Assembly (NCBI GenBank): GCA_944372315.1
Contig: CALVYX010000079.1
Coordinates: forward strand, 1 to 7,385
Length of the DNA: 7,385 bases
Origin: an uncultured Bacilli bacterium
Lineage (GTDB): Bacteria > Bacillota_I > Bacilli_A > RF39 > UBA660
Direction of reading: 5' to 3'
Position numbers and translations under genes: made by a program. Positions 5,696 through 7,385 of the stretch are shown here, in pieces. Numbering within the stretch: position 1 is the stretch's first letter; every line of letters begins with the position of its first letter. The notes below the pieces were generated by a model. The model saw only the letters and a program-made list of their open reading frames with translations. It was not told the DNA's origin and searched no databases.

Positions 5696-6188
5696 ATTTT
5701 ATCAAAAAATCACAGATATTTATGCAACTAGTGTAGATTATGATTCCAAATCTCCTACAACTATTAAATTTTTTAAAAAAGTACAAAATAAAATACATTA
5801 TGCAGTATCTCATCAAACTGCAGCTGAAATTATATATCATAGAGTAGATTCAGAGGAAGAACATATGGGACTTGCAAATTGGAAGAATTCTCCTAATGGA
5901 AAAATATTGGAAACTGAGTTAGAACAATTAGAACTGATAGTTATTGCATTTTTAGATTTGGCAGAAGCTAGGGCTAAAAGACACATTCCGATGACAATGT
6001 AATACTGGTCAACTCGAATTGATAAATTTTTATTATCAGATGATAGAGACATATTGAAAGATGCTGGTAAAATATCACAAGAAATAGCGTGTGATAAAGC
6101 GTTAATTGAATTTGAAAAAAATAGAGTAAAACAAGACAAATTATATAAATCGGATTTCGATTTATTGCTAGAAGAGATTGATAAATAG
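5685..6188 (+). pseudogene. rhuM: Truncated RhuM-family (virulence RhuM) pseudogene
   Basis: One continuous frame encodes the C-terminal half of a RhuM-family protein: KRFYQKITDIYATSVDYDS, then FFKKVQNKIHYAVSHQTAAE, EEEHMGLANWKNSPNGKIL, LDLAEARAKRHIPMTM, a TAA stop at 6000-6002, and on to WSTRIDKFL, ILKDAGKISQEIA and FEKNRVKQDKLYKSDFD, with the natural stop TAG at 6186-6188. The TAA replaces the family's usual Glu/Ala in MTMxDW and is one base from GAA. The N-terminal DNA-binding-like half is absent, and a TAA at 5682-5684 lies just before the first recognisable codon. About 14 residues expected between GKIL and the ELEQLELIV helix also seem to be missing without a shift of frame. RhuM proteins are common on mobile and accessory islands; their biochemical role is unclear. 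Confidence 0.85.
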
Positions 6189-6209
6189 TAATTGGAAAGG
6201 AGATGCGCA

Positions 6210-7043
6210 ATGAAAAAAGGTTTAGAAATATTATTAAATACATATTGGGATAGCAAAGGTTGGAAAGACGGAACAATATCTAAAGAAGATTTTGAGGTTG
6301 CAAAACAAGAAGGATTTATGTTTGAATATCCTAAATATATCTCTCATGATGAATCATTGCGAAAACTCACTTTTTTATTAAAGAAAACTAATCCTGTAGA
6401 TGTCGCTAATGCTTTTTTATATAGTTTATCGACAAGAAAACTTGAATATCGTTCCATATTGGGAAGTTATTATTTTGGAAAATCAATACCAAAACATACA
6501 ATATATGATCCATATAATAATTTAAATTCAAAGTACTGTTATATGTGTGGATGGCGTGCTTGGAGCAAGGAGCCAAATGAATATGCTTTAAAACATGGAT
6601 TGAATGTATTTAATTTTGAAAGATATAAATTTGGTGGTGTAAGATATGATTTGATTGATTATGTTTTATTTGATATTGAACAATTTTTGAAGTTACCTAA
6701 AGTCACTCCAAATGATAACGATAGAGAAATTCTAAGGAGGATATTACAGTGTGTAAATAAATTGGAACCTAGGGATAAAGCTGGAAAACTCAGAGATATG
6801 ATTGCAAAAGAAAAAATATTTAAAAGTAATAAAAATGAAATCAGTGGTATTTTAAATATTTTAGGAATATGTGGTGTATTATCAAGTGATGAGTTTCCAT
6901 GTTATGAGGATAAATTTGTTGATGAATATAGTAGATCACCAATTGAATATAAAAATGACTTTTGTTATCCAGTAAATAGATGGAGAGTATCAGATGGTAT
7001 CAATTATATAAAATTTAAGAAAGTATTTGGGTATGATCTTTAA
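6210..7043 (+). CDS. Conserved-looking protein of unknown function (277 aa)
   Basis: I cannot name this family. ATG 6210 is chosen because AAGGAG (6197-6202) stands 7 nt before it; an upstream in-frame TTG at 6192 would include that site. The 277-residue protein is soluble-looking, with no signal peptide or membrane span. Notable segments are KYCYMCGWRAW (108-118, a Cys-x2-Cys pair with two Trp), a helical middle (about 148-215) and a distinctive C-terminal block: ILNILGICGVLSSDEFPCY (214-232), DKFVDEYSRSP (234-244) and YPVNRWRVSDGINY (253-266). Further cysteines at 181, 221, 231 and 252 could join 110 and 113 in binding a metal or in disulphides, but this is speculative. It begins 21 nt after the rhuM pseudogene and has a terminator behind it. 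Another RhuM-family gene starts 260 nt downstream. The frame is intact, unlike its neighbours upstream, so it may be under selection. Confidence 0.75.
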   Translation: MKKGLEILLNTYWDSKGWKDGTISKEDFEVAKQEGFMFEYPKYISHDESLRKLTFLLKKTNPVDVANAFLYSLSTRKLEYRSILGSYYFGKSIPKHTIYDPYNNLNSKYCYMCGWRAWSKEPNEYALKHGLNVFNFERYKFGGVRYDLIDYVLFDIEQFLKLPKVTPNDNDREILRRILQCVNKLEPRDKAGKLRDMIAKEKIFKSNKNEISGILNILGICGVLSSDEFPCYEDKFVDEYSRSPIEYKNDFCYPVNRWRVSDGINYIKFKKVFGYDL

Positions 7044-7061
7044 TTACAAATTACAATTTGT

Positions 7062-7089
7062 AGAGTAGATTTTTTCTACTTTTTCTTTT
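7062..7089 (+). terminator. Rho-independent terminator after the 277-residue protein gene
   Basis: AGTAGA (7064-7069) pairs with TCTACT (7075-7080) around a T5 loop, followed by TTTTCTTTT. The stem is short and AT-rich. A second small inverted repeat, ACAAATT/AATTTGT (7046-7061), lies just upstream and may add to it. Confidence 0.6.
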
Positions 7090-7101
7090 GCGATAAATTT
7101 A

Positions 7102-7110
7102 TGTTATAAT
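7102..7110 (+). promoter_or_regulatory. Extended -10 promoter for the second rhuM-like gene
   Basis: TATAAT at 7105-7110 is preceded by TG at 7102-7103, giving TGtTATAAT. The -35 region is poor (TTTCTT near 7082), as is acceptable for an extended -10 promoter. Transcription would start near 7117, leaving an untranslated leader of about 187 nt before the gene. The stretch GATAAATTTAT just upstream of the -10 is shared with the rplS promoter. Confidence 0.65.
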
Positions 7111-7141
7111 AAAATAGATTTAAAACGAGAAAGTGACAAGT

Positions 7142-7240
7142 ATGAATGAAAATAAAAATAAAGAGGTTAACAAAAGCGGTATCAATTGGGCGAGCCACAT
7201 TTATGCCAAACCACCTCTAAGTCCTTATAAAATAAGGTAA
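7142..7240 (+). CDS. Possible 32-residue leader peptide
   Basis: ATG 7142 opens a 32-codon frame ending at TAA 7238-7240; the peptide contains NKSGINWASHIYAKPPLSP. AAAGTGA (7130-7136) is a moderate Shine-Dalgarno, and the predicted transcript start lies about 25 nt upstream. From about 7176 to 7224 the sequence is near 50% GC, well above its surroundings, and uses codons such as GCG, AGC, CAC and GCC that the neighbours rarely use. I recognise no family. It may be a regulatory leader peptide, a remnant of an incoming element, or an open frame that is merely part of a structured RNA. Confidence 0.35.
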   Translation: MNENKNKEVNKSGINWASHIYAKPPLSPYKIR

Positions 7241-7292
7241 TTAGAAAAATGAGTTTTTACACCTTTTTATATTTTTATATGTTTAAGGAGGT
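7162..7292 (+). promoter_or_regulatory. Possible translational attenuator in the leader of the second rhuM-like gene
   Basis: AGAGGT (7162-7167) can pair with ACCTCT (7213-7218). Inside it TTGG-GC (7186-7191) can pair with GCCAA (7205-7209). The same ACCTC (7213-7217) is also complementary to GAGGT (7288-7292) in the strong Shine-Dalgarno AAGGAGGT of the downstream gene. CCTT (7262-7265) can pair with AAGG (7285-7288), and CCTTAT/ATAAGG (7223-7237) forms a further small hairpin. Two competing states, site open or site hidden, are therefore possible. The complementarity is visible; the switching function is inferred. I could not match it to a known riboswitch. Confidence 0.3.
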
Positions 7293-7303
7293 ATGAATGA
7301 GAT

Positions 7304-7385
7304 ATGAAGGATAAACAAAATAATATTATGATTTATGAAGATACAGACGGAGTTACTAAAGTTAGTGTTAAATTTATTGATGAAG
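7304..7385 (+). CDS. 5' end of a second RhuM-family gene, truncated by the window edge
   Basis: ATG 7304 opens 27 complete codons that reach the window end. The stretch NNIMIYEDTDGVTKVSVKF (6-24) matches the start of RhuM-family proteins, which begin with a short tail, then I(I/L)IYxxxDGxTxVxV, then a winged-helix-like WLTQ segment expected just beyond the window. AAGGAGG (7285-7291) is very strong but lies 12 nt before ATG 7304, longer than usual. Two nearer ATGs (7293, 7297) open only tiny frames. The gene has its own promoter and long leader. Whether it is complete cannot be seen. It supplies the half (N-terminal) that the rhuM pseudogene at 5685-6188 lacks. Confidence 0.7.
   Translation, partial: MKDKQNNIMIYEDTDGVTKVSVKFIDE

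Noticed and set aside
5613..5840. Minus-strand 75-codon frame with hydrophobic, cysteine-rich translation (toxin-like appearance)
   Set aside because: It is antisense to the cutA/rhuM junction, lacks a good ribosome binding site, and its hydrophobicity follows from complementing AAA/AAT codons.
5837..6276. Minus-strand open frames of 139 and 100 codons across the rhuM remnant
   Set aside because: Their translations are serine- and leucine-rich, typical of antisense to AT-rich coding DNA, while the plus strand shows unmistakable RhuM similarity.
7117..7300. T-box or other known riboswitch in the leader before the rhuM-like gene
   Set aside because: The conserved T-box TGGNACCGCG bulge and a terminator before the gene are absent, and I could not align it to any riboswitch core I know.

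Overview
The window is very AT-rich and uses standard-code features: TGG for tryptophan in intact genes and TGA as a true stop. It looks like a low-GC Bacillota chromosome, most likely class Bacilli, possibly an Erysipelotrichales- or RF39-like gut lineage (inferred from content; no taxonomic marker is decisive). A forespore protein gene, sspI, beside a SpoU-type rRNA methylase gene repeats an arrangement known from Bacillus (sspI-ysgA) and suggests a spore-forming ancestry.

Left part (1-4614): conserved housekeeping. On the minus strand lie the first 16 codons of an unidentified gene and the complete small spore protein gene sspI. Divergently, on the plus strand, run a YgjP-type zinc metallopeptidase gene, an RlmP/YsgA-like 2'-O-methyltransferase gene, rimM (30S maturation), trmD (tRNA m1G37 methylation), an unrecognised 155-residue protein gene, rplS (ribosomal protein L19) and lepB (signal peptidase I). 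The methylase, rimM, trmD and 155-residue genes are packed within 0-13 nt of each other. rplS has its own near-consensus promoter and a leader resembling the known L19 autoregulatory leader. A terminator hairpin follows rplS and another follows lepB.

Right part (4615-7385): accessory and partly decayed. It holds a uracil-DNA-glycosylase-superfamily gene, a 5' fragment of a cutA-like gene with three nonsense codons, fused at an A-rich junction to a 5'-truncated RhuM-family gene with one nonsense codon and a probable internal deletion, then an intact gene of unknown function (277 codons) and a terminator. A new promoter follows, with a structured and locally GC-richer leader carrying a possible 32-codon leader peptide. 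At the window edge starts a second RhuM-family gene, cut off after 27 codons.

The most interesting points are the possible translational attenuator ahead of the second rhuM-like gene (7142-7304), the cutA/rhuM pseudogene fusion, the RhuM copies flanking the unknown 277-residue protein, and the unknown protein between trmD and rplS. No CRISPR array, tRNA, rRNA or insertion sequence was seen.
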